This document shows positions 22,901 through 34,450 of a stretch of DNA of 64,000 nucleotides, one piece after another; the stretch's first letter is position 1, and each line of letters starts with the position of its first letter. The position numbers were made by a program, and so were the translations under genes. This stretch comes from Byssothecium circinans (Eukaryota; Ascomycota; Dothideomycetes; Pleosporales; Massarinaceae), in contig ML976979.1 in NCBI GenBank assembly GCA_010015675.1, forward strand, positions 1,347,206-1,411,205. The letters run 5' to 3'. The notes beneath the pieces are model-generated. The model saw only the letters and a program-made list of their open reading frames with translations, had not been told where the DNA came from and ran no database searches.

Positions 22901-25900
22901 TGACCATACAGTGGGAAGTAACACGGTGTTCCCTGGCGCTGGAATGGTCAGCACTGTGCTCGAAGCAGCCCAGCAGTTGGTCGAACATGGAAAGACGCCG
23001 CATGCGTTCAGACTGCGTGACATCTCCTTTTTGGCCGCCATGACACTCCCCGAGAATATGGCTACCGAAGTGACAGTTCACATCCGACCTCATCTTCTTG
23101 CCACAACCGGAAACGTTCCAGCAACTTGGTGGGAGTTTACATTTTCTTCCTGCGCTGGGCTTACAGGGCAAATGCGGAATAATTGCCGTGGATTGATATC
23201 CATCGCATATAAGGACAGCAGAAGTCCACACATGGCACAAGAAGAGGCAATGATCGAGGAGATTCGCATTTCGGACTATCGCCGTACTCTTCTCGAGCTC
23301 CCAGAAATATGCCCTAAAGAGTTCTTCTATGAAAGAATGGCAAAGTCCGCTCTGCCGTACGGTCCCGTCTTCAGAGGCGTGGAAAGGTGCCATCCTGGTT
23401 CCGGAAAGGCAGTGTACGAGGTAAATATTCTTGACATCGGGGAGACTTTTACCAAGGGAAAGCTGGAACGACCGTTTCTCATCCATGCAGCAACATTGGA
23501 TGCTATTTTCCAGGGCTGGCTAGGCAGTACCTGCGACAGTGACAGCCATGGGAACTTTGGTTTTGATAAGCCCTTAGTTCCGACGTCTATTGGTGAGCTC
23601 GAGATCGCAGCTGATATTCCTGGCGATGTCGGATACAGAATGCTTGGACTCTGCCAATCGCGCAAGCAAACCTTCAACGACTTCCTAGCAGATATACACA
23701 TGTTTGATGCGGGCCTGTCTAAGAATCTCTTGTCCGTCACCAACTTTCAGACGTCTGAAATGGAAATTGAGGACACAGTCGAACCCAGTGCTGGAAACGT
23801 CACTGGCATTCTACCCTCCGATATCGCCTCGGAGGTCCACTGGAGATATGCGCTTGATTTCTTAAACCCAGCAGAAATTGGCCAAGCATTGCGCAGACTG
23901 TCTGCGTCCACCACAGCCGAGAGACTGACCGAGGTGAGTCAAATTTGTTCTTCGCTCATTTAGTTAATCTATTCCCCGGCGTAGGCTGACAGTGTGGAAA
24001 AAATTGTAGCTCATCCGCTTGGTACTTCACCAGCGCCCGGCCGCAAGTATTGTCGAATTAGTCACAACTGCGAAAGTGCTTTCGAGTGCAGTCGTGCCAA
24101 GATCAGCCAAAGGGCTCATCCTTCCGAGTCAGGTTCGCTATGCTCTGGTCCATGGTACCGGCGATGACCACAACGATACATTCGGAAAACCGTTCGCGCT
24201 TGGAAGTCTAGATGAACCACCAGACCCCAGTATAACACCGGCAGACGTATTCATTATTCCCCGCCATGTAATCACCGAACTCAGAAGTGGCATTGGCCGT
24301 ATTTTGGATCGTCTATTCGGCCTTGCCAAGCCTAGTGCTGTTGTCCTCATGGCTGCCGAAGCTTGTGCCAGTGATGACATCGAATGCGCATCACGGGCTT
24401 TGAAGACTAGAGATTTTGAACGTGTCTCTCTCATACCATCGGAGGGTGACTGGCTCGCCCTATTTTCCTCTGGATCCGAGGATACGAGGCCGCCTGGAAG
24501 GCTCGCCAATGGCATACACTCGAAGAGGGTCACCATCCTCGAGCCAGTATCGCCCTCGAACGAATTGCAGTCGTTTTCACGAGAACTTCAAACCTTATTT
24601 CAGAACCATGAATACTCGTTTACGATCGAGACCGGCCTTCCGGGTAGTCCAGCCAATGAATTCGATGGCAAGACGTATGTATCTCTTTTAGAGCTAGAGC
24701 AGCCTCTGCTAGAAAATCTCTCGGAGCCTGACTACCAGAGCATTCAAAAGCTGATGCTGAACTGCGAACGTCTCCTCTGGATCACATCTGGAGACAACCC
24801 TTCGCTAAGGATCGTGGATGGTCTTGCCCGTTGCATTATTAGCGAGGTCGCAAGCTCCAGGATCCAGGTCCTACATCTAAGTAGCCAAGGAGCACAGCGA
24901 GGCCCTTCGCTAGTAACACGAATAATCGAGTCAACGACCGATGACAATGAGTTCTGCGAACAAGACGGTTTGCTGCAGGTCTCCCGCATTTACCCCAGCG
25001 CCACGGAAATTGGAAACGTGCGAGAGCATATCGAGGATTCCGTCCGCGTTTTGAATCTGCGAGACCAAGGTCAGATAGTTGACGCTCCACGCTTTCGCCT
25101 TACGATCGGTAAACCTGGTCTTTTGGATACTCTGCACTTTATATCCGACGGAACCAGTCCTGCCTCACCACTTCGTGATGACGAAGTTGAACTCGAAGTC
25201 AAGGCTACTGGCGTTAATTTCCGAGACATCATGGCTTCCATGGGGCTGGTACCGGTCAAAGGACTTGGTCAAGAGGCCAGCGGAGCGATCATCAGAGTGG
25301 GTAGAAATGCAGCAAACTCATTCAAGATGGGTGACCGTGTGAGTAGCCTGTCAACGAGAAGCACGCACGCAAACAAGACGCGAGTTGACCACCGAGTCAC
25401 GGTGAAAATTCCGGACAGTATGTCTTTCGAAGAGGCTGCAGCATCACCCATGGTACATGCCACGGCGTACTATGCTTTGGTAAAGCTTGCAAGGCTTCGT
25501 CGCGGGCAGTCCGTCTTGATACACGCTGCAGCAGGAGGAGTAGGACAAGCCGCCGTGCAGCTAGCAGCATACCTCGGTGTAACGGTCTATGTGACCGTGG
25601 GCTCTGAAGAGAAGCGTTATTTCATGGTATCGCAATACGACATCCCCGACGAGCACATCTTCAACTCGCGTGACAGCAGCTTTGTCAAGGGCATCCAGCG
25701 AGTGACCAATGGCCGAGGTGTCGATTGTGTCCTCAACTCGCTCTCGGGCGAGCTTCTTCGGGTCTCGTGGGCCTGCCTTGCGACTTTTGGCACCTTTGTC
25801 GAGATCGGCCTGCGCGACATCACCAACAACATGCGCCTTGATATGAGACCCTTCGAAAACAGCACCACGTTCACGTTTTTCAACATCCAGACGCTCATCG

Positions 25901-27246
25901 ATCATGACCCAGGTACGCTAGGCGATGTTCTCCGCGAGGCGTTTGACCTTCTTCATCAAGGCGTTTTGCGGACACCGTATCCAATGACGGTCTATCCCGT
26001 CGGCGGAGTAGAAGATGCTTTTCGCACCATGCAAGCGGGGAAGCACCGTGGTAAATTGGTGCTATCTTTCAGCGGTGACACGGTAAAAGTCCCCGTTTTA
26101 TGTAAAGCTAAGGACACTCTCCAACTCGATCCAAGTGCCACGTATCTCTTGGTCGGAGGTCTGGGTGGCTTGGGCCGCAGTCTAGCTTTGGACTTTATCG
26201 CAGCCGGATGTCGGTACCTTGCGTTCGTTTCTCGATCTGGCGACTCGAAACTGGAAGCTAAGGCCGTTGTCGACGATTTGGCGGGCCACGGCGCACAGGT
26301 TAAGGTATTCCGCGGAGACGTTTCGGATGAAGGCTCCTTCCTTGCCGCCATGGAGCAATGCTCTCAACAGTTCCCACCCATCAAGGGAGTAGTGCAAATG
26401 GCCATGGTACTCCGCGACACGGTCTTTGAAAAAATGGGTTACGAGGACTGGTTAATTCCGCTAAGACCAAAAGTACAAGGGACGTGGAATTTGCACAAAT
26501 ACTTCAACCACCAGCGGCCTTTGGGCTTTATGATTTTCTGCTCTTCCATATCTGGAGTCACTGGAAACCCCGGCCAAGCTCAATATGCTGCTGGCAACAC
26601 GTACCAGGACGAGCTTGCGCATTACCGTCGCACCCAAGGACTCAAGGCTGTCTCGGTAGATCTAGGAATCATGCTAGATGTCGGCGTGATTGCAGAGACG
26701 GGCGCGCACAACTTCAAGACTTGGGAGGAGGTCCTTGGCATTCGTGAGCCGGTATTCCACGCCCTAATGAGGAGCATAATCAATGGTCAGCAGCGAGAGT
26801 ACGGGCCTAGTCCCGCGCAGATTTGTACTGGTCTGGGTTGTGGAGATCAGTTGGCCGCTCACCGACTCCCTAGTCCTCCATGGTTTAAGGATGCCCGAAT
26901 GACTCCGTTGGCTGTTTCTAGCGACTTGCACACCACGACTGCTAGCGGCGAAGGCGCTTCAGCTACGGCTTCACTTGCGCACAAGCTTTCTGAGGCTGGC
27001 AACAAGAACGACTTAGCCGCAGCAGCGAGCATTGTCACCAGCGCCTTGGTGAAGAAGACAGCCGACATCTTGCGCATCCCATCGTCTGAGGTCGATCCAA
27101 GCCGGGCGCTGTACCATTACGGTGTCGATTCGCTCGTGGCTCTGGAAGTGAGGAGTTGGATCACCCGAGAGTTGAAGGCGAACGTGGCATTATTGGATAT
27201 TCTGGCTGCGGTCCCAATGGAGACGTTCGCGGGGCAGACTGTGTAA
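19999..27246 (+). pseudogene. highly-reducing PKS (KS-AT-DH-ER-KR-ACP), broken
   Basis: Highly-reducing fungal PKSs build a reduced chain and in lactone pathways pass it to a non-reducing partner. Domains in order: KS from 20026 with TACSSS near 20550, EAHGTGT and [12 protein letters not shown] with GHSSGE near 21930; DH with HTVGSNTVFPG near 22915 and LDAIFQ near 23500; a middle region without a methyltransferase SAM motif; ER from about 25120 with HAAAGGVGQAAV; KR with GGLGGLGRS near 26165 and YAAGNTY; ACP with YGVDSLVA near 27125. One intron, 23934-24009. Three lesions: in-frame TAA at 20899-20901 in the KS, in-frame TAG at 21238-21240 at the KS end, and a frameshift at about 21690 where the AT block FTGQGAQ loses part of its sequence (about 7 bp judging by family spacing). 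Apart from these the frame is conserved, about 2390 codons, so decay looks recent. Confidence 0.87.
23934..24009 (+). other. intron in the highly-reducing PKS
   Basis: GTGAGT donor after codon GAG and TTGTAG acceptor before CTC. Removing these 76 bp joins two frames that otherwise end at a stop, and the joined sequence reads smoothly through the region between DH and ER. Confidence 0.85.
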
Positions 27247-27481
27247 AAAAGCAAGCTGGTGGTAAGAGCGGCGTAATGAGTTGATATGCTTGAATTACTA
27301 CAGCTACATGGCTCGAGGAGTGAAGACATAAGACACGAAAGTGTGAAGCTGAAAGAGTGCCAAGCCACGCTAATCCATATGAGCTATAGTGGCGGCTACC
27401 CACACGGCCGTGACAGCGCACCGATGCGCGGCCCGTCCCACCCGCAGATGCTTAGCTGTACATACTACTCAATAGATCATA

Positions 27482-27752
27482 TGTCGACACCACTGCTGGC
27501 AATATTTCGTGCAACTTATATAATCAACTATTAAATATCCGCACCCTATACAAGCTATAAATACGTCGACTTCGTAGGTGTATAGTACTAAACTTTAGGT
27601 GCACTCTGTAGAGGCATACTCAGCGCATTAATTATGCTACTACTTGTACTTTTTAGACGTCAGGGTGGATAGTTATAGGGGGGTAAATTGAATTGTGTAG
27701 AGGCAGTTGAGTATGTAAGTTGCACGAAATATTGCCAGCACTGGTGTCGACA
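27482..27752. mobile_element. TA-flanked MITE downstream of the HR-PKS
   Basis: A 271-bp non-coding unit begins TGTCGACACCACTGCTGGCA at 27482 and ends with the inverse copy at 27752. The inverted arms match with one difference over the first 36 or so bases and more loosely beyond. TA dinucleotides flank both ends (27480-27481 and 27753-27754), as for Tc1/mariner-derived MITEs. It lies between the convergent 3' ends of the HR-PKS and the transporter gene. No related full element is seen in the window. Confidence 0.82.
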
Positions 27753-27881
27753 TACTTCTGCAGGTGTAGTGCCAATTGATCCCGCATCATCTGATCTCCC
27801 CTCCCAGTCCAGCCCCGTATTACGCGCACTGTCACGCCTGCTTCCGCCGGTATTTCCTGGTTGTTGCCACCAATTTGGAGA

Positions 27882-29741
27882 TCAAGGGGTTGCCGCCTTC
27901 TCCTCCGTCTTCTTAGCATCGTGATCAGGCAGCTTCTTGAAAGGGATCAGGAATGATAAGAGGACCGCGGCAGCGGAGCCGGCCAAGGCGAATGCGAAAA
28001 CATCTTTGATCCCTACCATATAAGCCTCGAGCACCGCATTGAAATCCGATCCTGTAAAAACGCGGTGGATTTCGGATGCACCGGTGTTGATGACTTGGAG
28101 AGGATCGAGGTTGGGACCCAACCTCCGCAGCGCGTCGAGCATACGATTGGCGAATAGAGCCTGCGCTACAGTAACAAAGTAAGCCGCACTGATAGACTGA
28201 CACACTACCAGTACAGTCAGTCAAAATCGAGCGTATGTTGCATGCAATGACTCACTAAGCATTATGCCGGTAGTGTTCGTCACGTCTTCAGGTTTGGAGA
28301 AACCTTGAGCTGCCGTCATCGCAATCTGATTGCCGAAGCCGAGGCCGAATCCAAAGAGCACTTCGGGGCCCATGTACCGAGCTTGAGATGTGCCAATCCC
28401 CATTGTGTAGAGCAGTGCCGTACCGGCTGTCATCATGAGCGCACTCGCCAGTTGAAAGGGCTGCAAGAGACGTGTCTTTCCAATGACGGTGCCGCTGGCC
28501 ATGGCCCCCACGGCAAACAAAGCCAGGAATGGGAGTGTGTCTACACCACTTCGAATCGCCGAGTGTCCGTGTATTGACTGAAAATAGATCGGGAGATAGA
28601 ACATGACTTGGTAGAAGGCGGAATTAGAGCTAGATGGAACGTTGCGTGTTAGAAATGCCGGCAAGAGGCGAGGCAGTACTCACATGAAGCAGTACAGCGC
28701 GTTAGCCCATGTTGTCCTTGGCTTAAGCAGCTTCAATGGCATCATAGCGCGAGCGCCCTGGAACCACTCGACGATGAGGAACGCGATCATGAGGACAATC
28801 CACATAACCAAGGTAGCAATTACAGAACCATCGCCCCATGGCTTCGTCTGACCTCCCCACTGCAGTCCCAAGGTGAGACATATCAACGATGCGAGCAATA
28901 CGGCGAAGCCAGGAAGGTCAAGTTGCAAAATAATCTCGATCCACGTAGCCGAAGCGGGTTTAAGGTGCTTCGGCACCTTCAGGAAGAGTAAAATCAGGAC
29001 AACGATAGGACTGCACAAGTCAGCCCGTGCATGACGGTATGCCAAGTTGACTTACCCTCCGAGAGGTAGGTTGATCCAGAAGCACCAACGCCATGTAACT
29101 CCACTTGTGAAGGCGCCTCCAATGATGGGCCCCAGAATCGTCGATACCATGAATACAGCCATCCAGCAACCGATGAACACAGGGCGCCTGTTGGGCTGTG
29201 CCACGTAATTGATGATGATGAGGGAACCGGAGAGAGTGCCAGAAGCCCCTAGACCTTGAATAGCTCGACCAATGATGACCGAAAGGCTATTCGGAGCTGC
29301 CGCGGCCACAACACCGCCGACCAAGTATATCAACACCGAAGCAAGGTAAGACCACTTGACACTGCAATACTTGTACAGCTTGCCCCATAGCGGAGAGGAA
29401 GCGCCGACAGTGAGGAAAGTAGCGCTTCCATACCATCCAACATCGTCCAGCTTGTGGAATTGATCGGTAATGCCAGGAATCGCGGTCGCTACAATTCCAA
29501 TCTCCAGCGCCGCGAGGAAACTGGCCATGAAAATGGTGAACATGACGAGGAATAGTCGGACACCTGTGGCGTACTCAGGCTCCACCTTCGTGTCGACCTC
29601 GGCACCTGTAGGAAGGTTCACAACGCCGTCGGGGTTTCCATGCTTCTCGTGGAGACTGACACGGTCGCTGCGGTCGTCCGGGGCGGAGGCGTCGCCATTG
29701 CTAGTCGAGCTGGGCGACTTGCTTGCATCCATCTTATCCAT
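27882..29741 (-). CDS. MFS drug/toxin exporter (DHA2-like, about 14 membrane segments)
   Basis: Four exons on the minus strand: 29741-29056, 29010-28684, 28629-28256 and 28204-27882, with introns of 45, 54 and 51 bp, giving 569 residues. After a hydrophilic N-terminus of about 60 residues come regularly spaced membrane helices. The conserved [16 protein letters not shown] and [10 protein letters not shown] blocks are typical of the major facilitator superfamily, as is the [13 protein letters not shown] segment of DHA2 and TRI12-like exporters. Such proteins use the proton gradient to expel toxins or metabolites across the plasma membrane. It is divergent from the Zn2Cys6 regulator and next to the PKS pair, so export of the cluster product is the likely original job. 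No break is seen, in contrast to the PKS genes. Confidence 0.92.
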
Positions 29742-30370
29742 CTTGTTTTTGCAGCGTTTTTCAGGTTGAGCGAGTGAGGGAATGAGAGGCAGAGGGCCTG
29801 GGAGAGCAGTAAAGAAAGTTGTCGCTTTCTAAACCACAGCGGCGCGTTTGAGTGGGACGTGATACCAGCGTGCCGGACAAACTTCGTCTCGCCGTTAGGT
29901 ATGCTTCAAGGAGGAGACAAGTTCATCCGCCGCACCTCCATCTTGACCGTGCTCGCTGAATAGTACGCAGCTCCATGGAAAGGAGGTGATGCCCAACATT
30001 GCCTCGTTCGACTTCCGGCCGTCATGGTTGCTCTTTCAACCGTGCCGTGGTTTGACCGTGTTGTGGTGTGACCGTGTTTGTGGTTCGACCGTGTTGTGGT
30101 TCAACCGTGTTGTAGTTCAACCGTGTTGTAGTTCAACCGTGTTGTAGTTCAACCGTGTCGTAGCTCAACTGTGTTGTGCTTCGACCGTGTGATGCTTACG
30201 TCATGCGGCGCGCCGGACGGAGATATTCGATATTCGACCGCCGAAGATCCCGCCAAGCACGCTAGTGCACAATAGACTGCTCGTCCTGCAGCACCCTCAA
30301 GAGCGACGGCCTCTTCCAGCGGCCGGCCTGCGTTCACCGTCCACCGTGATACACCTCAACCCCCGCCGAA
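29742..30370. promoter_or_regulatory. bidirectional promoter, exporter / Zn2Cys6 regulator
   Basis: These 629 bp separate the divergent start codons of the exporter (29741) and the regulator (30371). They contain the 16-bp tandem repeat at 30036-30190 and therefore a regularly spaced set of CCG triplets, the kind of half site contacted by Zn2Cys6 proteins. Shared control of both genes, possibly by the regulator itself, is an inference. Confidence 0.5.
30036..30190. repeat. 16-bp minisatellite with phased CCG triplets
   Basis: The unit CCGTGTTGTAGTTCAA recurs about ten times. CCGTG (once CTGTG) begins at 30040, 30056, 30072, 30089, 30105, 30121, 30137, 30153, 30169 and 30185, a 16-bp step with one step of 17. 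The central copies are almost identical and the outer ones diverge. It sits in the intergenic region between the exporter and the regulator. Confidence 0.85.
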
Positions 30371-32707
30371 ATGTCACTCTTGCCAAATGTACCGGCCCCT
30401 GAAGAATACCAGCCCGAGCCAAAGCGCAGAAAGGTCCGAAAGGGCACCTTTAGCTGCTGGGAATGTAAGCGGCGCAAAATGAGGTGCATTGTTGACCCTC
30501 CCAACACGGCCTGCAACAGCTGTTACCGTCGCGGTTCGAGGTGTGTCAGCCAGGAATTCCCGGAAGATCAAAGTAGCCCGACAGACCACGTGACCGCATA
30601 TACTGGCACGACATCCCCTGGCGAAGGTGGAACTAATCTCACGCCAATATCCATTGAATCGGAGCCCTCGCGAAATTTATCTTCGAATCAGCCTTGTCAG
30701 GTGCGTATATGGGTTCAACGTGAGTATAGCGTATCCAGATAAGGCCCCATGTCGATTCTATAGTATACGGCAGAGGTACTGCGGCCTATCAGGATATGCT
30801 GTACCACGATTCCACTGTATTGAAGATACTTACTACTACAGTCCCGTCTGGCTGAGAATGACACAGCATTGCACAAATTCCAGTCCATCGCCGATTCCTC
30901 AGCTTCACCAAACAACCATGAAAGGCTCTCTCACCTCTTGCATAGTGCGCTCCCTTCGCGCGACGATACGGAAAGGATATGCAGAGCTAGCCGCTACCCA
31001 TCCGTTCTCGCTTCGGAAATTCTGACCTTGCCCTATAACAATCTCAATCAAAACGGCTTGAAAACCGCGGAAAGTCTTCTTCAAATCCCGGAGCCAGATT
31101 CACACCCCGTTTTGCTAGCCCGGCATATGCTCCAGCTCGCCATGTTCTTGCAACATCTACATCCTGTTCTCCATCACGAGATCCAGGGCCTCTCTGAATC
31201 ACCGCGAAAAATCATGGAACGATCAGCCAACCTAGCAATCAGTCTTGTCACCACAAATGATGACTTTCTCGGCAGTATAGAGGGTCTGCAGTGCGTCATG
31301 ATGGAGAGCATGTACCAAGCGAATGTCGGTAATCTGCGGCGAAGCTGGGTCGCGGGAAAGAGAGCCATGGGTATCGCGCAGCTTATGGGCCTCCATCACT
31401 CGGAAAATTGCGCACGATACAAGGTAATTGATTCGAAGACAGACTTCCACCCGCAACTCATGTGGTTTCGAATTGTATTTTTGGATCGAAATTTGTGCCT
31501 AATGCTAGGTCTCCCCGAAGGCACTTCAGACCGCAGCATGGCTTCGGAAGCGTTACTTGCAAGCGACACGCCCATGGGCCGTCTCGAGAGACTACACTGC
31601 GTCATCGCCTCGCAGATATTAGAGCGCAACGAATCGAGCCCAAAAGATTTTGCCCTCACACGAAAGCTCGATGCAGAGCTCCAGAAAGCAGCCCGCAGCC
31701 TCCCAAGCAAGTGGTGGCTCGCCCCGACCCTAGACGCAACCTCAGCCGACTCGCAAGACTTATTCTGGGATACACGGCGGCTATTTGCGCATGTCCTCCA
31801 CTACAATCTCCTGAATCAATTGCATCTGCCGTTCATGCTGCGCTCCTCGTCGACTGACCTCAAATCCGAATATTCGCGCATCACCTGCGTGAACGCTTCG
31901 CGCGAGGTACTTACCCGCTTCATCACACTCCGCAGCTTCAATCAAATTGCATACAGCTGCCGCATGATCGATTTTCTCGCTCTCATGGCCGCCATGACGC
32001 TGCTCCTAGCCCATCTCAATAGCGACTCGGAGGCGGAGAATCTCCTAGGTCACCAGTACGTGAGCGACCGCGCTCTAATCGAGCGGGCCCAAGAGAACAT
32101 GAAAGAAGTGAATCGGTTGAATTCAGACGCACTGAGTGCAGAAAGTGCAGAACTGCTTCAGCGTCTTCTGAGCATTGAGCCTGAGGCAGGCGATGCGGCG
32201 GGTATTGTGATTGTGCAGCAAGCCGAATCTGATTCGGTGACGCGGAGTGAAGATGCTGTCGTCAGCGTTCATATACCGTATTTTGGCATCATCAAAATCG
32301 CGCGGGGAGGCATGAGCAAGGAGGTTCCGTGTCGACCACCTATCGCGCCGGCGTCCCATCCCCATCCCGCCGAATCCAGCAGCCTCCAAGACCGTGGAAC
32401 TTTCAGACCACTCGATGCAGGCTACGCTCCATCCTCAAGCTCCACCTTTTCCTCGTTGCCAGTAGAGTCACAAGGTACTGGGAACCGGGTCCAGCTAGAC
32501 CCTTTAACAATGCCGTGGGCCAGTGGTGGCGATGGAAATTGCGCACCACACTTCCCCAACGATTTATCTAGTCAGTATATGGATCAAGGAAATTTTCCCG
32601 GGCTCACGGCATGCGGAAGTGATTGGGCGCTTCAGGGGGTCGATATAGCGTTCTTTGATAGCCTCATAAGTAACGCAGCGAACGAAACGACTGTGGGACA
32701 AGGCTAG
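30371..32707 (+). CDS. Zn2Cys6 transcription factor, likely cluster regulator
   Basis: Two exons, 30371-30700 and 30842-32707, joined in phase by a 141-bp GTGCGT...TACAG intron, give 731 residues. Residues 29-59 hold a complete binuclear zinc cluster in the spacing C-x2-C-x6-C-x8-C-x2-C-x6-C, beginning CWECKRRKMRC and preceded by a basic PKRRKVRKG stretch. The middle part (about residues 190-500) has the helical character of the fungal-specific regulatory domain. The C-terminus is Ser/Pro-rich and acidic, suiting an activation region. The protein should act in the nucleus on CGG-containing sites. Its place between exporter and PKS pair suggests it controls them. The second exon start is inferred from splice signals and the continuous SRLAENDTALHKF helix. 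No lesion is visible. Confidence 0.87.
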
Positions 32708-32822
32708 GCTACGAGATGGGGGGATTAATTGCATTTCGCGGATGAACTTCGTATCTTAAGTACGCTTTACTTTCTTCTATCTTGAATTGTATCTTGAATA
32801 CCATTTTTCATGCAAAATACTC

Positions 32823-32960
32823 AAGTACGGACGGACGCCGCTATCGCGGGCGGCAGAGAACCGGCACGAGGCGGTGGTCAAGCTGCTGCTCGCGACCGGC
32901 AACGTCAATGTGGAGTCGAAGTATAATTACGGGTGGATGCCGCTATGCTCGGGGGATTAG
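32823..32960 (+). pseudogene. ankyrin-repeat gene fragment
   Basis: One frame over 46 codons gives a canonical ankyrin unit, with TPLSRAAENRHEAVVKLLL followed by the start of another unit ending WMPLCSGD and a stop. There is no start codon context or N-terminal domain, and the GC content is higher than in the DNA around it. It looks like the truncated end of a large ankyrin-repeat gene, common in ascomycetes next to NACHT or HET domains, left here by rearrangement. Confidence 0.7.
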
Positions 32961-33182
32961 TACACCCGTGTGATACGTAACAAAGAGCCTAGAGTCGAGA
33001 ATACTGACAGGCTAGTCCAGAAACCCAGCTGGGTATGACATGACCTCATCAAAGTTTGCGCGTCAGGATATGTATGGCGCACAGTCGGTTGTACCAAATG
33101 AGCGAATTGATCGCCGTATCAACCCACTTGGTGCGTGTGGGCAGCATGACTACTGAGTTTCATCTTGCTAAAGTTAACCTGG

Positions 33183-33422
33183 CACGCGGTTGAAAGAATT
33201 CCCCGCACACCTAATCTCTCACTAAATATTACCTATAATAATACATTAATCGCGCTACTTTGAAATGTAATAAAATAAAGAATTATAAAGCTAAAACATA
33301 GAATTATAAAGCCTAGCATGCTCTTTTACATTCAAGTAGGAAGAGATTAAAAAGGTTTTATTATATGTAGAAAAATATAGGGTAAAGTTTTTTAGTGTGC
33401 GGCGAATTGTTTCAATCGCGTG
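33183..33422. mobile_element. CACGCG-ended MITE, copy 1
   Basis: A 240-bp non-coding unit begins CACGCGGTTGAAAGAATTCC and ends with the inverse of CACGCGATTGAAACAATTCG. The inverted arms run about 27 bp with three mismatches, up to CCGCACAC. Copy 2 at 41220-41399 is the same element in the opposite orientation, alignable through the interior (for example GTAAAAGAGCA...CTTTA.AATTCTATGTTTT). Copy 1 is richer in A and T where they differ, often T for C, consistent with RIP. Confidence 0.82.
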
Positions 33423-34450
33423 CCTGGTCAAGCTATGTAGGCCCTTGATTTCCGTTACTTTTGGTTGTCTTTCGTTATGTATCGTCTGTCGCTGACGCCC
33501 TAAGAACCGTTGTCGTGTCGCTTGTCTTTTCGTTGATACTGTCTTACTGCGCTCCACTGGTTCAGCAATTCAAGAGATGCATCTTAATCGATTAAAGTAC
33601 CCAGAGATATTATAGCGGCAACATGCCCATGCCCTACAAGCCAGGCTTTTCTCCTGTGCGGACATCTTTGATTGTGCGAGAGTGTCGAGAGCTGGAGCTG
33701 GGAACTTCGTGCCCGAAAGACTGATGACTCTTTTTGATACTGGAGCTGAATTAAAAGAAGTGATTTTAATCTTATATCCTAACATCAATGCATGGCTGAA
33801 GCGGCATAGGTATCCTGCATCATGCTGCGTGTACAACTCTTTCACCCATCGGGACACCTAGAGGCACGTGCCATCCATTCACCCGACCACAACCCCACTC
33901 TCAACCTTCATAATCAGCCCCCTCGGCCCCATAGATTCTCCAGCTAATACTCAAAACACCGCCCCACCCCTTCGAATCTCACTCTGTAAGCCATATCCCC
34001 CTCTCCGCCCCATTGCACCAACAGCGCGCTCTCATTGGCGCGCCTAAACATGTGCCATCACACAACGTGAGCTCCCATTGGACAGTGTAAACGGTCACGC
34101 CCGCAACCAAATCGATGTCATTGGGTGCAAACGCAGGCTACCCGTTTCCGAATGTGACACGATCCAGGGCGAAGGTTTGGTTGGGTGCGGCTCGGTGACG
34201 AAACGCATGGTTGACTGCGTCGGTGAATTAGTGAAATGTGAACATTGCGTGTTGAGGGTGTTGGATGGTTCGAGGGAGGTGGCCATATAAGGCGGTGAGG
34301 AAGTCCCAAACGGTGGATTATTGGGAAATCTCTCCCTCTTTTTACGAGTGATCCTTCGAGTCACTACCACAATCCCTTCACCTCACTTCACCTCCAATAT
34401 ACATTCCCTCAGCTCTCTATATTCCAAGGTCCCACTACAATACACCAACC
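33423..34450. other. gene-free interval
   Basis: No coding region can be supported. The last 100 bp before 34451 are pyrimidine-rich and look like the promoter and leader of the small secreted protein gene. Confidence 0.5.
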
